A DNA stretch of 64,000 nucleotides from Paraburkholderia sp. (lineage in GTDB: Bacteria > Pseudomonadota > Gammaproteobacteria > Burkholderiales > Burkholderiaceae): positions 1 through 64,000 of the forward strand of contig NZ_JAMXLH010000050.1 of NCBI RefSeq assembly GCF_024281035.1, in the 5' to 3' direction. The translations under genes were made by a program, and so were the position numbers. Within the stretch, counting starts at the first letter, position 1. Every line of letters starts with the position of its first letter. The notes under the pieces are model-generated. The model worked only from the letters and a program-made list of their open reading frames with translations, did no database searches and was not told the origin of the DNA. This document shows positions 43,048 through 52,398 of the stretch, piece after piece.

Positions 43048-43126
43048 CGTCAGGTCTGGTGCGATTGAGCGGGTGCCGCGTGCTGCGCGTGAAGTGCGAA
43101 GCGTGTCGCCGAACCACCCGCGCGCT

Positions 43127-43888
43127 TCAGATCTGTGCGGGGTTCGCAGACGCGTTTTTCGTCACGCGATACGCGTCGGGATCGATACGGCGCATTTCGG
43201 CTTCGATCCATGTTTCGACGCGCGTATTCACTTCATCGGGCGAGAGTCCGGCCGTGTCGATCGGCTTGCCGATCGACACCGTGACTATACCCGGATATTT
43301 CGTGAACGAGTTGCGGGGCCAGACGTGGCCTGCATTGTGCGCGACCGGTATGACCTGCGCGCCCGTTTCGATAGCGAGGCGCGCACCGCCGCTCTTGTAC
43401 TTCCCCTGCTTGCCGACCTGCGTGCGCGTGCCTTCCGGGAACATGATGACCCACGCGCCTTCGTCCATGCGCAACTTGCCCTGGCGCGTCACCGATTCGA
43501 ATGCGGCCTTGCCTTCCTTGCGGTTGATATGAACCATCTTCAGGAGGCCGAGCGTCCAGCCGAAGAACGGAACGTAGAGCAGTTCGCGCTTGAACACGTA
43601 GCACAGCGGGCGCGGCATCAGCGCGGGCAGCGCGACTGTTTCCCATGCGGACTGGTGCTTCGCGAGCACTACCGCCCGCCCGTCCGGCAGGTTCTCCATG
43701 CCCTCGACGCGATAGCGGATGCCGTTCAGCCAGCGCGCCACGAAGAGCGTGGTGCGGCACCAGCCCACCGCCATCCAGTAGCGCCGCTCGGCGTTCATGA
43801 ACGGGAACACCAGCATGCATGCCGTGGCGTACGGCGCCGTGAACACGATGAGGTAGATGAAGAGCAGCAGGGAACGGAGAAAGCGCAT
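43127..43888 (-). CDS. plsC: 1-acyl-sn-glycerol-3-phosphate acyltransferase PlsC
   Basis: A membrane acyltransferase that makes phosphatidic acid in phospholipid synthesis. The 253-residue protein has an N-terminal hydrophobic segment (about 5-30). The acyltransferase motif I is HQSAWE with His78 and Glu83 in place of the usual HX4D spacing residue, and motif III is FPEGTR at 150-155. The HX4E form is a variant of the standard motif seen in some members. It is downstream of gmhB by 87 bp on the same strand. Confidence 0.9.
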   Translation of the reverse strand: MRFLRSLLLFIYLIVFTAPYATACMLVFPFMNAERRYWMAVGWCRTTLFVARWLNGIRYRVEGMENLPDGRAVVLAKHQSAWETVALPALMPRPLCYVFKRELLYVPFFGWTLGLLKMVHINRKEGKAAFESVTRQGKLRMDEGAWVIMFPEGTRTQVGKQGKYKSGGARLAIETGAQVIPVAHNAGHVWPRNSFTKYPGIVTVSIGKPIDTAGLSPDEVNTRVETWIEAEMRRIDPDAYRVTKNASANPAQI

Positions 43889-43975
43889 CGGTCGGGCCGG
43901 AGGGGAGGGGCGTGCGGCGCGCAGCTTGCGTGCGCCGCAGCCTGTGAGGTTAGTGTTGCGTCGGGTCGGACGTGC

Positions 43976-44539
43976 TCAGACGTGCTCTTTCGCCAGGAAG
44001 TCGAGTGCGAACGCGCGCAGGTCGGCGTGGACTTGCGTGCCGGCGGGCAGGCCGCCCGCCGCCAGCGTCTTCTCGCCCTTGCCGGTCAGCACGAGGTGCG
44101 TGCGAAAGCCGAGCGCGGCGCCGGCTTCCAGGTCGCGCAGCGAGTCGCCGACAACCGGCGTGTCTTCCGGATCGACTTCGAAGCGCTCCGCGATCATCTT
44201 CAGCATGCCGGGCTTCGGCTTGCGGCAGTCGCAGTGGTCCTGCGAAGTGTGCGGGCAGAAGAACACCGCGTCGATGCGCCCGCCCACGGCGGCAGCCTGG
44301 CGGTGCATCTTCGCGTGCATGGCGTTGAGCGCAGCCGTGTCGAACAGGCCGCGGCCGATGCCCGACTGGTTCGACGCCACCGCGACGCGATAGCCCGCCT
44401 GGTTCAGGCGTGCGATCGCTTCGAGGCTGCCCGGAATCGCGACCCATTCGTCCGGCGACTTGATGAACGCCTCGGAATCGAGGTTGATCACGCCATCGCG
44501 GTCGAGGATCACGAGCTTTCTGCTGGGACTGGTCGGCAT
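43976..44539 (-). CDS. gmhB: D-glycero-beta-D-manno-heptose 1,7-bisphosphate 7-phosphatase
   Basis: GmhB removes the 7-phosphate in ADP-heptose synthesis for the lipopolysaccharide core. The 187-residue HAD phosphatase has the catalytic pair Asp13 and Asp15 in DRDGVIN and the zinc-binding loop CPHTSQDHCDC (Cys95, His97, Cys103, Cys105), which is diagnostic for GmhB. SNQSGIGRG near 56-64 is motif II. It starts 30 bp after glyS. Confidence 0.95.
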   Translation of the reverse strand: MPTSPSRKLVILDRDGVINLDSEAFIKSPDEWVAIPGSLEAIARLNQAGYRVAVASNQSGIGRGLFDTAALNAMHAKMHRQAAAVGGRIDAVFFCPHTSQDHCDCRKPKPGMLKMIAERFEVDPEDTPVVGDSLRDLEAGAALGFRTHLVLTGKGEKTLAAGGLPAGTQVHADLRAFALDFLAKEHV

Positions 44540-44569
44540 GGCGTCGCGCTCAGTGGTGGGTTCGGGGCA

Positions 44570-46669
44570 TCACGCGGCGAGCCGCGAAATGTCCGCAACG
44601 CTGTTCATCTGGCGATGCAGCGCCTTGAGCAGCGCGAGGCGGTTGGCCCGCAGCGCCGGGTCTTCGGCGTTGACCATCACGTCGTTGAAGAACATGTCCA
44701 CGGACTCGCGCAGTGCCGCAAGCGCGGTAAGCGCGCCCGTGTACTCGCGTGCGGCGAGCTGCGTTTCGACGCGCGGCGTGACGGCTTCGAGCTGGGCATG
44801 GAGCGCTTTTTCGGCGGCTTCGACGAAGAGGGAGATCTGCACACCCGCATCCCCGGCGCCATCGGACTTCTTGAGGATGTTCGAGATGCGCTTGTTCGCA
44901 GCCGCGAGCGACGCGGATTCAGCGAGCGCCGCGAATTCGCGCACGGCGTCGAGGCGCGCGACGATGTCGTCGAGGCGCGTGGGGTTCAACGCGAGCACCG
45001 CGTCGATTTCGGCGGCGGCGTAACCGCGCTCGCGCAGCAGGCCGCGCAGGCGGTCCATGCAGAACTCGTAGATCGCGTCGGTGGAATCGGTCACGGCCGG
45101 GACGTTCGCGAATTGCGCGGCGGCGGCGCGCAGCAGTTCGACGAGGTCGAGCGGCAACTGCTTCTCGACCAGAATGCGCAGCACGCCGAGTGCGTGGCGG
45201 CGCAGCGCGAACGGGTCTTTCTCGCCGGTCGGCGCGAGGCCGATGCCCCAGATGCCGACGATCGTCTCCAGCTTGTCCGCAAGCGCGGCGATCGTGCCCG
45301 TGGGCGTGCCCGGCAGTGCGTCGCCGGAGAAGCGCGGCTGGTAGTGCTCGGAACACGCGAGCGCCACTTCTTCGGCTTCGCCGTCGTGGCGCGCGTAGTA
45401 GGTGCCCATCGTGCCTTGCAGCTCGGGGAACTCGCCGACCATGTCGGTCAGCAGATCCGCCTTCGCGAGGCGTGCGCCGCGCTTCGCGAGCGCGACGTCG
45501 GCGCCGCACAGCTGCGCGATTTCGCCCGCGAGCGCTTCGAGGCGCTCCACGCGCTGAAGCTGCGAGCCGAGCTTGTTGTGATACACGACGTTCGCGAGCA
45601 GCGGCACGCGCTGTGCGAGCGGCTTCTTCTTGTCCTGCTCGAAGAAGAACTTGGCGTCGGCCAGACGCGGGCGCACGACGCGCTCGTTGCCTTCCACGAT
45701 TTCGACCGGCGTGTCGGTCGCGATATTCGAGACGATGAGGAAGCGCGAGCGCAGGCGGCCTTCGGCGTCGGTAAGCGCGAAGTATTTCTGGTTCGTCTGC
45801 ATCGTGAGGATCAGGCATTCCTGCGGCACTTGCAGGAATTCGTCCTCGAACTTGCACGCGTACACCACCGGCCATTCGACGAGCGAATTCACTTCGTCGA
45901 GCAGCGCGTCGGGCATCACGACCTGGTCGGCGAGCGCGGCGGCGATCAGCTGCGAGCGGATCGATTCGCGGCGGTCCGCGTAGCTCGCGATCACGAAGCC
46001 CTTATGCTGCAGCGTGTGCGCGTAGTCGTCGGCGCGCGTGATCGCAATCGGGCCTTCGGACAGGAAGCGGTGGCCGCGCGTCGTGTCGCCGGCGTCGATG
46101 CCGAACGCCGTCACCGGCACGATCTTGTCGCCGTGCAGCACCGTGAGACGGTGCACCGGGCGCACGAACTGCACGTTGGTGTCGTCCGGGCGCTGGTACG
46201 TCATGACCTTCGGAATGGGCAGCTTCGTGAGCGCTTCGTCGAGCACGGCCTGCAGGCCGTCGGCGAGCGTCGCGCCCGGCGCCGCGTAATTCAGGAAGAA
46301 CGCTTCGTTCTTGCCGTCCGAGGCGCGCTCCAGCTCGCTCACCGGGGTGTCGGGGAAGCCGAGTGCCGCGAGCTTCTTCGCGAGCGGCGCGGTGGGCTGG
46401 CCATTGGCGTCGAGCGCAACCGTGACCGGCAGCACTTTTTCGCGCACCTGCTTTTCAGGGGCGACGCTGCGCACGTTCTTGATCGTCACCGCGAGGCGGC
46501 GCGGCGTGGCGTAGCGGTCGAAGGAGAGATCGCCTTCGATCAGGTCGCGCGCGGCGAGGCGCTGCGCGATGCCTTCGGCGAACGCGTCGCCGAGGCGCGC
46601 GAGCGCTTTCGGCGGCAGTTCCTCGGTCAGCAGTTCGACGAGGAGAGTGGCGTGATGAGCTTGGGTCAT
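44570..46669 (-). CDS. glyS: Glycyl-tRNA synthetase beta subunit
   Basis: The 699-residue beta subunit pairs with GlyQ to charge tRNA-Gly. It begins ATLLVELLTEELPPKALARL and has the HD-like helical region and anticodon-binding C-terminus typical of GlyS. I use ATG 46669, which gives the conserved start. A second ATG at 46690 overlaps the glyQ stop (TGA/ATG) and would add seven residues; it would give direct translational coupling and is a real alternative. Confidence 0.96.
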   Translation of the reverse strand: MTQAHHATLLVELLTEELPPKALARLGDAFAEGIAQRLAARDLIEGDLSFDRYATPRRLAVTIKNVRSVAPEKQVREKVLPVTVALDANGQPTAPLAKKLAALGFPDTPVSELERASDGKNEAFFLNYAAPGATLADGLQAVLDEALTKLPIPKVMTYQRPDDTNVQFVRPVHRLTVLHGDKIVPVTAFGIDAGDTTRGHRFLSEGPIAITRADDYAHTLQHKGFVIASYADRRESIRSQLIAAALADQVVMPDALLDEVNSLVEWPVVYACKFEDEFLQVPQECLILTMQTNQKYFALTDAEGRLRSRFLIVSNIATDTPVEIVEGNERVVRPRLADAKFFFEQDKKKPLAQRVPLLANVVYHNKLGSQLQRVERLEALAGEIAQLCGADVALAKRGARLAKADLLTDMVGEFPELQGTMGTYYARHDGEAEEVALACSEHYQPRFSGDALPGTPTGTIAALADKLETIVGIWGIGLAPTGEKDPFALRRHALGVLRILVEKQLPLDLVELLRAAAAQFANVPAVTDSTDAIYEFCMDRLRGLLRERGYAAAEIDAVLALNPTRLDDIVARLDAVREFAALAESASLAAANKRISNILKKSDGAGDAGVQISLFVEAAEKALHAQLEAVTPRVETQLAAREYTGALTALAALRESVDMFFNDVMVNAEDPALRANRLALLKALHRQMNSVADISRLAA

Positions 46670-46686
46670 TGTTGTCGGAAATCCGG

Positions 46687-47694
46687 TCATTCCTCGTCGA
46701 GCTTGCGTTCGACCTTCAGCGGCGGTGCCCACGCGGGCATCGCGGCGTCCTGTTCGTCGGTGGTGAGGCCAGGCACGCCGTGCACCGGATTGCCGAGCAT
46801 CGGGAAGCCGAGCTTCTCGCGCGAGTCGTAGTACGACTGCGCGACGCTGCGTGACAGCGCGCGGATGCGGCCGATATACGCCGCGCGCTCGGTCACCGAG
46901 ATCGCGCCGCGCGCGTCGAGCAGGTTGAACGTGTGAGCGGCCTTGAGCACGAGTTCGTAGCCGGGCAGGGCGAGCTGAAGCTCCATCATGCGCTTCGCTT
47001 CGCTCTCGTACGCGTTGAAGAACGTGAACAGCAGGTCGACGTTCGCGTATTCGAAGTTATACGTCGATTGCTCGACTTCGTTCTGGTGATAGACGTCGCC
47101 ATAGGTGAGGCGGCGCAGTTCGGGGCCGTTCGGGCCTTGCTCTTCCCATTCGGTCCAGACGAGGTCGTAGACGTTCTCGACCTTCTGCAGATACATCGCG
47201 AGACGTTCGAGCCCGTAGGTGATTTCGCCGAGCACCGGCTTGCAGTCGAGGCCGCCCACCTGCTGGAAATAGGTGAACTGCGTGACTTCCATGCCGTTGA
47301 GCCACACTTCCCAGCCGAGCCCCCACGCGCCGAGCGTCGGATTTTCCCAGTCGTCCTCGACGAAGCGCACGTCGTTCTGCTTCAGATCGAAGCCGAGCGC
47401 TTCGAGCGAGCCGAGGTACAGGTCGAGGATGTTTTCGGGCGCGGGCTTGAGCACCACCTGGTACTGGTAGTAGTGCTGCAGGCGGTTCGGGTTTTCGCCA
47501 TAGCGGCCGTCCTTCGGGCGGCGCGACGGCTGCACGTAGGCGGCGCGCCACGGCTCGGGGCCGATTGCGCGCAAGAAGGTGTGGACGTGCGACGTGCCGG
47601 CGCCGACTTCCATGTCGATCGGCTGGAGCAGCGCGCAGCCCTGCTTGTCCCAGTAAGACTGGAGCGTCAGGATGATTTGCTGAAACGTGAGCAT
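46687..47694 (-). CDS. glyQ: Glycyl-tRNA synthetase alpha subunit
   Basis: The 335-residue catalytic alpha subunit of heterotetrameric glycyl-tRNA synthetase. It begins LTFQQIILTLQSYWDKQGC and contains the class II motifs GAGTSHVHTFLRAIGP and QPSRRPKDGRYGENPNRLQ. The C-terminus is slightly extended (about 300-335), with a charged tail. It overlaps or abuts glyS, and both lie downstream of a 315-bp region that should hold their promoter. Confidence 0.97.
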   Translation of the reverse strand: MLTFQQIILTLQSYWDKQGCALLQPIDMEVGAGTSHVHTFLRAIGPEPWRAAYVQPSRRPKDGRYGENPNRLQHYYQYQVVLKPAPENILDLYLGSLEALGFDLKQNDVRFVEDDWENPTLGAWGLGWEVWLNGMEVTQFTYFQQVGGLDCKPVLGEITYGLERLAMYLQKVENVYDLVWTEWEEQGPNGPELRRLTYGDVYHQNEVEQSTYNFEYANVDLLFTFFNAYESEAKRMMELQLALPGYELVLKAAHTFNLLDARGAISVTERAAYIGRIRALSRSVAQSYYDSREKLGFPMLGNPVHGVPGLTTDEQDAAMPAWAPPLKVERKLDEE

Positions 47695-48009
47695 GAAGTG
47701 CCTGCAGTGTCTTTGGGGCAGGAAGCGGCGGCTCCGGCGGCGCGCGAACGAGTCGTGCTGCGAGTTGTGCTACGACTCGTGCTGCGCCGCCTGGCTGCCC
47801 TGGCCGGTTGCCTCGGCCAGCTACCTTGGCCGGGAACGGCCTGGTGCTAAAACGCTGAATTTTACCGGATTGCCGGGGCGTTGAGGTTCGGGACCGTATT
47901 GCGCGGCGTGCGGGGTCGGTGCGGGTTGGGTGCGCGCCGTGTGCGGATTACGCGCGGGCGTCGCCGCGCGTCGTCTGAAACGGTGCGCAACAAGCGGTGC
48001 CCACGCGCC
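47695..48009. other. Spacer between lnt and glyQ, no gene seen
   Basis: This 315-bp region lies between two minus-strand genes and should hold the glyQS promoter. TAAAAT on the minus strand at 47859-47864 is a possible -10 element, without a clear -35. A near-repeat of ACGASTCGTGCTGCG lies at about 47745-47785. Nothing else stands out. Confidence 0.5.
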
Positions 48010-49731
48010 TTACTGCTCGTCCTGCGCCTTGCGGCGAGCGCGCCGCGCGGGACCGAATGCGAAGCCGAACGCGAGCATCAGGAGCGAAACCGCGATCACG
48101 GTGTTGTTGCCGCTCCTTACGTAGGGCGTGAAGCCCGTCGTGCCCTCGATGCGTACGTCGAGCGAGCCCGCCGTGTAGGCGGGCAGACGCGCGATCACGC
48201 GGCCGTGGGCGTCGATGGCGGCGGTCGCGCCGGTATTCGTCGCGCGCAGCATCGGCCGGCCGGTTTCGAGCGAGCGCATGCGCGCGATCTGCAGGTGCTG
48301 GTCGATTGCGATGGTGTCGCCGAACCACGCGAGATTCGTCGAATTGATCAGCACGCCGGGCGCGGCCGCATTCTCGCGCACGTTGCGCGCGATCTCTTCG
48401 CCGAAGATGTCCTCGTAGCAGATGTTGACGGCCACCGGCTGATTGTGGACGAGGAACGGCGGCTGCACGGGCGCGCCGCGCGCGAAATCGCCGAGCGGAA
48501 TGTTCATGAGATTCACGAACCAGCGAAAGCCCCACGGCACGAATTCGCCGAAGGGGACGAGATGGTGCTTGTCGTAGCGGTAGAGGCCCGGCTGGCCTGG
48601 CGTGATGCCGAAGAGGCTGTTCGTGAAATCGTAGGCGCGTCCGTCCGGCGTCACGGTGGCGCCCACGGCGCCGAACAGGATCGCCGTGCCGGTCGAATCG
48701 GCGAAATGACGAATGGCGAGCCCGAACGGCCGGGGAATCTCCTGCACCAGCACCGGAATCGCGGTTTCCGGCGTGACGACGAGATCGGCGGGTTTTTCGG
48801 TGATGAGCGTCTGGAATTCGTCGAGCGCGGCATTCATGCCCTCGTCCGTGAATTTCATCTCCTGCTTCAGATTGCCTTGCAGCAGCCGCACGTTCAGCGG
48901 CGCGTTGGCGGGCTCGGTCCACGACACGAGCGGCAACAGCAACCCGGCGACGATGACGGCCAGTGCCGCGACCGCCGGTGTGGCGAAGGCGGCGCGCGGC
49001 GATCGGCGGGGTGCGTCCGATTCGGAGAGCGAAGACCGCTGTTGTGGATCCAGCGCGCGCACGAGCGCCTGCACGAGCAATGCCGCGACGAGCGCGAGCA
49101 CCCAGCCGACGCCGAATACGCCCGCAAGCGGCGCGAAACCGGCGAGCGGGCCGTCCACCTGCGCGTAGCCGCTCGCGAGCCACGGAAAGCCGGTGAATAC
49201 ATAGCCGCGCGCCCATTCGCAGAGCGCCCACGCGGAGGCGAATGCGAAGGCGCCGTGCCAGGTCGGGGAGAAGGGTTGCTCTTGCGTGCGGCCGTTGCTT
49301 GCGTGCCCGGCGCAAAACGACCACAGACCGGCGGCGAAGGCGGGATACAGGCCGAGATAGAGCGAGAACAGCACGACGGCGCCGCCCGCGAGCGCAGCGG
49401 GCATGCCGCCGTAGTCGTGCATGCTCACATAGAGCCACCAGATTCCGGTGACGAAGTTACCGAAGCCGAAGGCCCAGCCGGTGAAAAGCGCGCTCTTCCA
49501 GCCGGTCGTGCGCGTGAGCCACAGGTAGAAGGCCGTGAAGACCGCGATCTGGAGCCAGCCGCCTTGCGGTGTCGGCGCAAACGAGGCCGTGTTCAGCGCG
49601 CCCAGTGCGGCGGCGGCGAGATAGTGCCAGGCGGGCAGCGCGCGGCGCGCAGCGCCGTTTCTGCCATTGGTGCTGGCAGGCGTGGCGGAGGGCGCGCTTT
49701 CGCGCGTGGGGGAGTGGAGCTGTTCTGCCAT
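48010..49731 (-). CDS. lnt: Apolipoprotein N-acyltransferase Lnt
   Basis: Lnt adds the third acyl chain to lipoproteins at the inner membrane. The 573-residue protein has an N-terminal membrane half (several helices, about 38-270) and a C-terminal nitrilase-type domain. The expected catalytic triad is in place: Glu322 in VTPETAIP, Lys388 in YDKHHLVPF and Cys438 in NICYEDIFGEE. Residues 1-35 form an extra Ser/Ala/Arg-rich leader. It is on the same strand as corC, 316 bp away, in the E. coli order. Confidence 0.95.
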   Translation of the reverse strand: MAEQLHSPTRESAPSATPASTNGRNGAARRALPAWHYLAAAALGALNTASFAPTPQGGWLQIAVFTAFYLWLTRTTGWKSALFTGWAFGFGNFVTGIWWLYVSMHDYGGMPAALAGGAVVLFSLYLGLYPAFAAGLWSFCAGHASNGRTQEQPFSPTWHGAFAFASAWALCEWARGYVFTGFPWLASGYAQVDGPLAGFAPLAGVFGVGWVLALVAALLVQALVRALDPQQRSSLSESDAPRRSPRAAFATPAVAALAVIVAGLLLPLVSWTEPANAPLNVRLLQGNLKQEMKFTDEGMNAALDEFQTLITEKPADLVVTPETAIPVLVQEIPRPFGLAIRHFADSTGTAILFGAVGATVTPDGRAYDFTNSLFGITPGQPGLYRYDKHHLVPFGEFVPWGFRWFVNLMNIPLGDFARGAPVQPPFLVHNQPVAVNICYEDIFGEEIARNVRENAAAPGVLINSTNLAWFGDTIAIDQHLQIARMRSLETGRPMLRATNTGATAAIDAHGRVIARLPAYTAGSLDVRIEGTTGFTPYVRSGNNTVIAVSLLMLAFGFAFGPARRARRKAQDEQ

Positions 49732-50047
49732 TTAATCGGGTTGCGCGTCGCGCGGTTGCTCGAGGTCTGCTGCGGCGGCGCCCAGGGCGCGCCAGCGAGC
49801 GCAACGATAGCACTTTCGTGCGTCGGATTCGGTGTCGCTAACCGGATGGCCAGGCCGCACGGGCCTTGGCTGTCTGGTTGCGGTGCGCGCGGTGCGTGCG
49901 AGCGGTGTGCAAACGGCGTGGAAGTAACGTGCAAACGGCGGGCCTTGGCCCGCCACCGCTTGTTTCGGCGTGTCGCAACCTGTCGCTCAGGGCCGGTGCA
50001 CGCGGTGCGGCGGTTCCCGGCCCGGGCTCGGCCCGGCGATGTGCGGC
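49732..50047. other. Spacer between corC and lnt
   Basis: A 316-bp region between two minus-strand genes. It contains one strong inverted repeat (49937-49954) and otherwise no recognisable gene or motif. In E. coli these genes are closer together, so lnt may have its own promoter here. Confidence 0.5.
49937..49954 (-). terminator. Inverted repeat after corC
   Basis: A perfect 8-bp inverted repeat GGCGGGCC / GGCCCGCC with a central TT lies 94 bp after the corC stop on the minus strand. The following GTTTGC gives only a weak T-tract, so termination is uncertain. Confidence 0.45.
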
Positions 50048-50941
50048 TCAGGTCCCTTGCGGCTGCAACTCGCTCTCGCGCTGACCGGCCAGCGGGTCGC
50101 GCCGCACGAGCAGCATGTGCACCTGACGCGCGTCGGCGCGCTGCACCTCGAAAATCAGCTTGCCGATGCGCGCTTTCTCGCCGCGATGCGGCACGCGCCC
50201 GAAGTGATGCGTGACGAACCCGCCGATCGTGTCGACTTCCTCATCGGAGTAATCGGTGCCGAACGTTTCGTTGAACTGCGCGATCTCGGTGAGCGCGCGT
50301 ACGCGAAAACGGCCGTCCGGCGCGGCGATGATATTGCCGCTTTCCTCGTCGAAATCGTACTCGTCCTCGATATCGCCGACGATCTGCTCCAGCACGTCCT
50401 CGATCGTGATGAGGCCCGCGACGCCGCCGTACTCGTCGACGACGATCGCCAGGTGGTTGTGGTTCACGCGAAAGTCGTGCAGCAGCACATTGAGCCGCTT
50501 CGATTCCGGAATGAACACCGCCGGGCGCAGCATGCCGCGCACGTCGAATTCTTCCTGCGCGTAGTAGCGCAGCAAATCCTTCGCGAGCAGCACGCCGATC
50601 ACGTTGTCGCGGTTGCCGTCGTAGACCGGATAGCGCGAGTGCGCCTTGTCCAGAACGAACGGGATGAATTCGTCAGGTGTTTCGGCGATGTTGATCGCGT
50701 CCATCTGGGCGCGCGGCACCATGATGTCGCGCGCGCACAGTTCGGACACCTGGAACACGCCTTCGATCATCGAAAGCGAATCGGCGTCGATCAGGTTGCG
50801 TTCGTGGGCGTCCTGGAGGATTTCCAGAAGCTCGGCGCGCGAGTCGGGCTCGGGCGAGATGAAGTCGGTCAGCCGCTCGAGGAGGGAGCGCTTTTCCTGC
50901 GGTTTGTCGGTATGTCGTCGACTGGGATAAGAGTCGTTCAT
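50048..50941 (-). CDS. corC: CorC/HlyC-type CBS-domain protein (YbeX)
   Basis: A 297-residue cytosolic protein of the CorC family, linked to Mg/Co efflux and, as YbeX, to ribosome metabolism. A pair of CBS domains occupies about 70-185 (VSELCARDIMVPRAQMDAI and VVDEYGGVAGLITIEDVLEQIVGDIEDEYD). A CorC_HlyC transporter-associated domain follows (about 205-285). ATG 50941 gives the typical MNDSYPSRR start; the open frame upstream is in the neighbouring gene's shadow. It belongs to the miaB-phoH-ybeY-corC-lnt cluster, with a ChaC gene placed between ybeY and corC. Confidence 0.94.
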   Translation of the reverse strand: MNDSYPSRRHTDKPQEKRSLLERLTDFISPEPDSRAELLEILQDAHERNLIDADSLSMIEGVFQVSELCARDIMVPRAQMDAINIAETPDEFIPFVLDKAHSRYPVYDGNRDNVIGVLLAKDLLRYYAQEEFDVRGMLRPAVFIPESKRLNVLLHDFRVNHNHLAIVVDEYGGVAGLITIEDVLEQIVGDIEDEYDFDEESGNIIAAPDGRFRVRALTEIAQFNETFGTDYSDEEVDTIGGFVTHHFGRVPHRGEKARIGKLIFEVQRADARQVHMLLVRRDPLAGQRESELQPQGT

Positions 50942-51123
50942 GGTGGTGCGCCTTCGGGCCGGACGGGCTGGGCGCGTTGTTGCGGAATGGTTAAGGATAC
51001 AACACGACCGTGGCGCGTCCGTGTCGCCGTGTCGGTAAGGCCGGTCAATCAATCGTAACGCAGATGATGCCCGGGTGCTCGGCGCGGCGAAGCGCCGCCG
51101 CGCGCGCCGGGATTCGCAGACCG

Positions 51124-51870
51124 TCAGGCGCAGCGCGCGAGCAAGTGCTCCAGCGCGCGGTCGGGCATGCCGCTTTCGCGCAGCGCCTGGGTCGTGCGCA
51201 ATACGTAGTCGAGTGTCGTTCCGTAGCGGCCCGATGCGCAGCCGAGTACGGTGCGCACGGTTTCGTCGGTGAGCTTGCCGGTGTAAGTGGGCACGTCGCG
51301 GCGCATGACGAAGGCGAGCGCCGCGACGCGCTGCCCGTTCGCGAGCGCGCACGGCAGCCACGCCGGTCGATACGAACCCATCACCATTTCGCGCCGCCAC
51401 AGCGCTTCGAGGTGCGGCATCACGCCTTGCGCGGCGAGCCGGAAGGCCACGCCGGTACACGAGCCGCCGCGATCCAGCGCGAGCACGAGACCGGGCTGCT
51501 CGGGCGTGCCGCGGTTCACGCGCGACCAGAGATAGAGCCCGCGGTGGTAGCCATGCACGCGCGCGCGAACGTTCTCGACCGTCGGCAGCCCCGGGTTCCA
51601 GATCAGCGAGCCATAGCCGAAGAGCCACAGGTCGCTCGTGCGGTCCCAGCCCTCGAGCGCGCAGTCGAGCGACGCGCGCAGTTCGGCGTCGGTGAGAACG
51701 CGCGATTCGCCGAGATACGGCGGATAGCCGGGGCAGGGCGCGCGCGCGGCGCTGCCGCGTTGGCTGACGGGGTTGGCGACTGGGTTGGTGACTGAGTTGC
51801 CGACTGAGCCGGCGCTTGGCCCATCATCGGCCAGAAGCTCGGGGATTTTGTCGGAGGCTTTTGCGCTCAT
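51124..51870 (-). CDS. Gamma-glutamylcyclotransferase, ChaC type
   Basis: A 248-residue ChaC-like enzyme, which degrades glutathione to 5-oxoproline and Cys-Gly. The family fold is marked by LWLFGYGSLIWNPGLP near residue 80, with RVHGYHRGLYLWSRVNRGTPE and AYRP-like GSYRPAW further on. Residues 15-45 are a low-complexity insert coded by 12-bp repeats (51760-51808). It lies 26 bp downstream of ybeY on the minus strand and 182 bp ahead of corC. E. coli lacks a chaC gene at this locus. Confidence 0.9.
   Translation of the reverse strand: MSAKASDKIPELLADDGPSAGSVGNSVTNPVANPVSQRGSAARAPCPGYPPYLGESRVLTDAELRASLDCALEGWDRTSDLWLFGYGSLIWNPGLPTVENVRARVHGYHRGLYLWSRVNRGTPEQPGLVLALDRGGSCTGVAFRLAAQGVMPHLEALWRREMVMGSYRPAWLPCALANGQRVAALAFVMRRDVPTYTGKLTDETVRTVLGCASGRYGTTLDYVLRTTQALRESGMPDRALEHLLARCA
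51760..51808. repeat. In-frame 12-bp tandem repeat in the N-terminus of the ChaC gene
   Basis: Four degenerate 12-bp units of the form TTGGYGACTGRG, with one 1-bp offset, encode (S/N)-(V)-(G/T/A)-N-type residues near the N-terminus of the protein. The three in-phase units keep the reading frame. Confidence 0.8.
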
Positions 51871-51896
51871 GTCGTGCGGGTCGGCGAGCGGCAGCC

Positions 51897-52373
51897 TTAG
51901 CGGTCCGAACCCGGCCGGTACGGGTCCGGGTAGCCGAGCGAGGTGAGGATCTGCGTTTCGATGCCTTCCATCTCTTCGGCTTCGGCCTCGTCCTCGTGAT
52001 CGTACCCTTGTGCGTGCAGCGTGCCGTGCACGAGCAGATGCGCGTAGTGGGCGGCGAGCGGCTTGCCCTGCTCGGCGGCTTCCTTCTCGACCACCGGGCA
52101 GCACAGGATCAGGTCGCCCGTGACCGGATCGTCCTCACTCTCCGCGTAGGCGAACGTGAGCACGTTGGTCGCGTAGTCCTTGCCGCGCCAGGTGCGGTTG
52201 AGCGCGCGGCCTTCCTCGGCGTCGACGAAGCGCACGGTCAGTTCCGCGTCGGCGAAGAGCGCGGCCTTCACCCACGTCGCGATGGTCGCGCGCGGCAGCG
52301 CCGCCTTGTGCTGGGCGAACGCCTTCGCGGCGGGAAACTGCACGGTCAGCTTGAGTTTCGGTGTGGGGGCCAT
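51897..52373 (-). CDS. ybeY: Endoribonuclease YbeY
   Basis: A 158-residue zinc-dependent endoribonuclease used in 16S rRNA maturation and ribosome quality control. The metal-binding motif HGTLHAQGYDH lies at 116-126 (His116, His120, His126), preceded by NVLTFAYAE and GDLILCCPV, which are typical YbeY sequence. ATG 52373 is chosen over earlier in-frame codons for its match to the family start. It follows phoH by 25 bp on the same strand. Confidence 0.96.
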   Translation of the reverse strand: MAPTPKLKLTVQFPAAKAFAQHKAALPRATIATWVKAALFADAELTVRFVDAEEGRALNRTWRGKDYATNVLTFAYAESEDDPVTGDLILCCPVVEKEAAEQGKPLAAHYAHLLVHGTLHAQGYDHEDEAEAEEMEGIETQILTSLGYPDPYRPGSDR

Positions 52374-52398
52374 AAAGCGCTTACGGTGTTCCTGACAT

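Noticed and set aside
43004..46831. A 1.3-kilo-residue plus-strand frame across plsC, gmhB and glyS
   Set aside because: It spans three well-supported minus-strand genes and has no recognisable domains.
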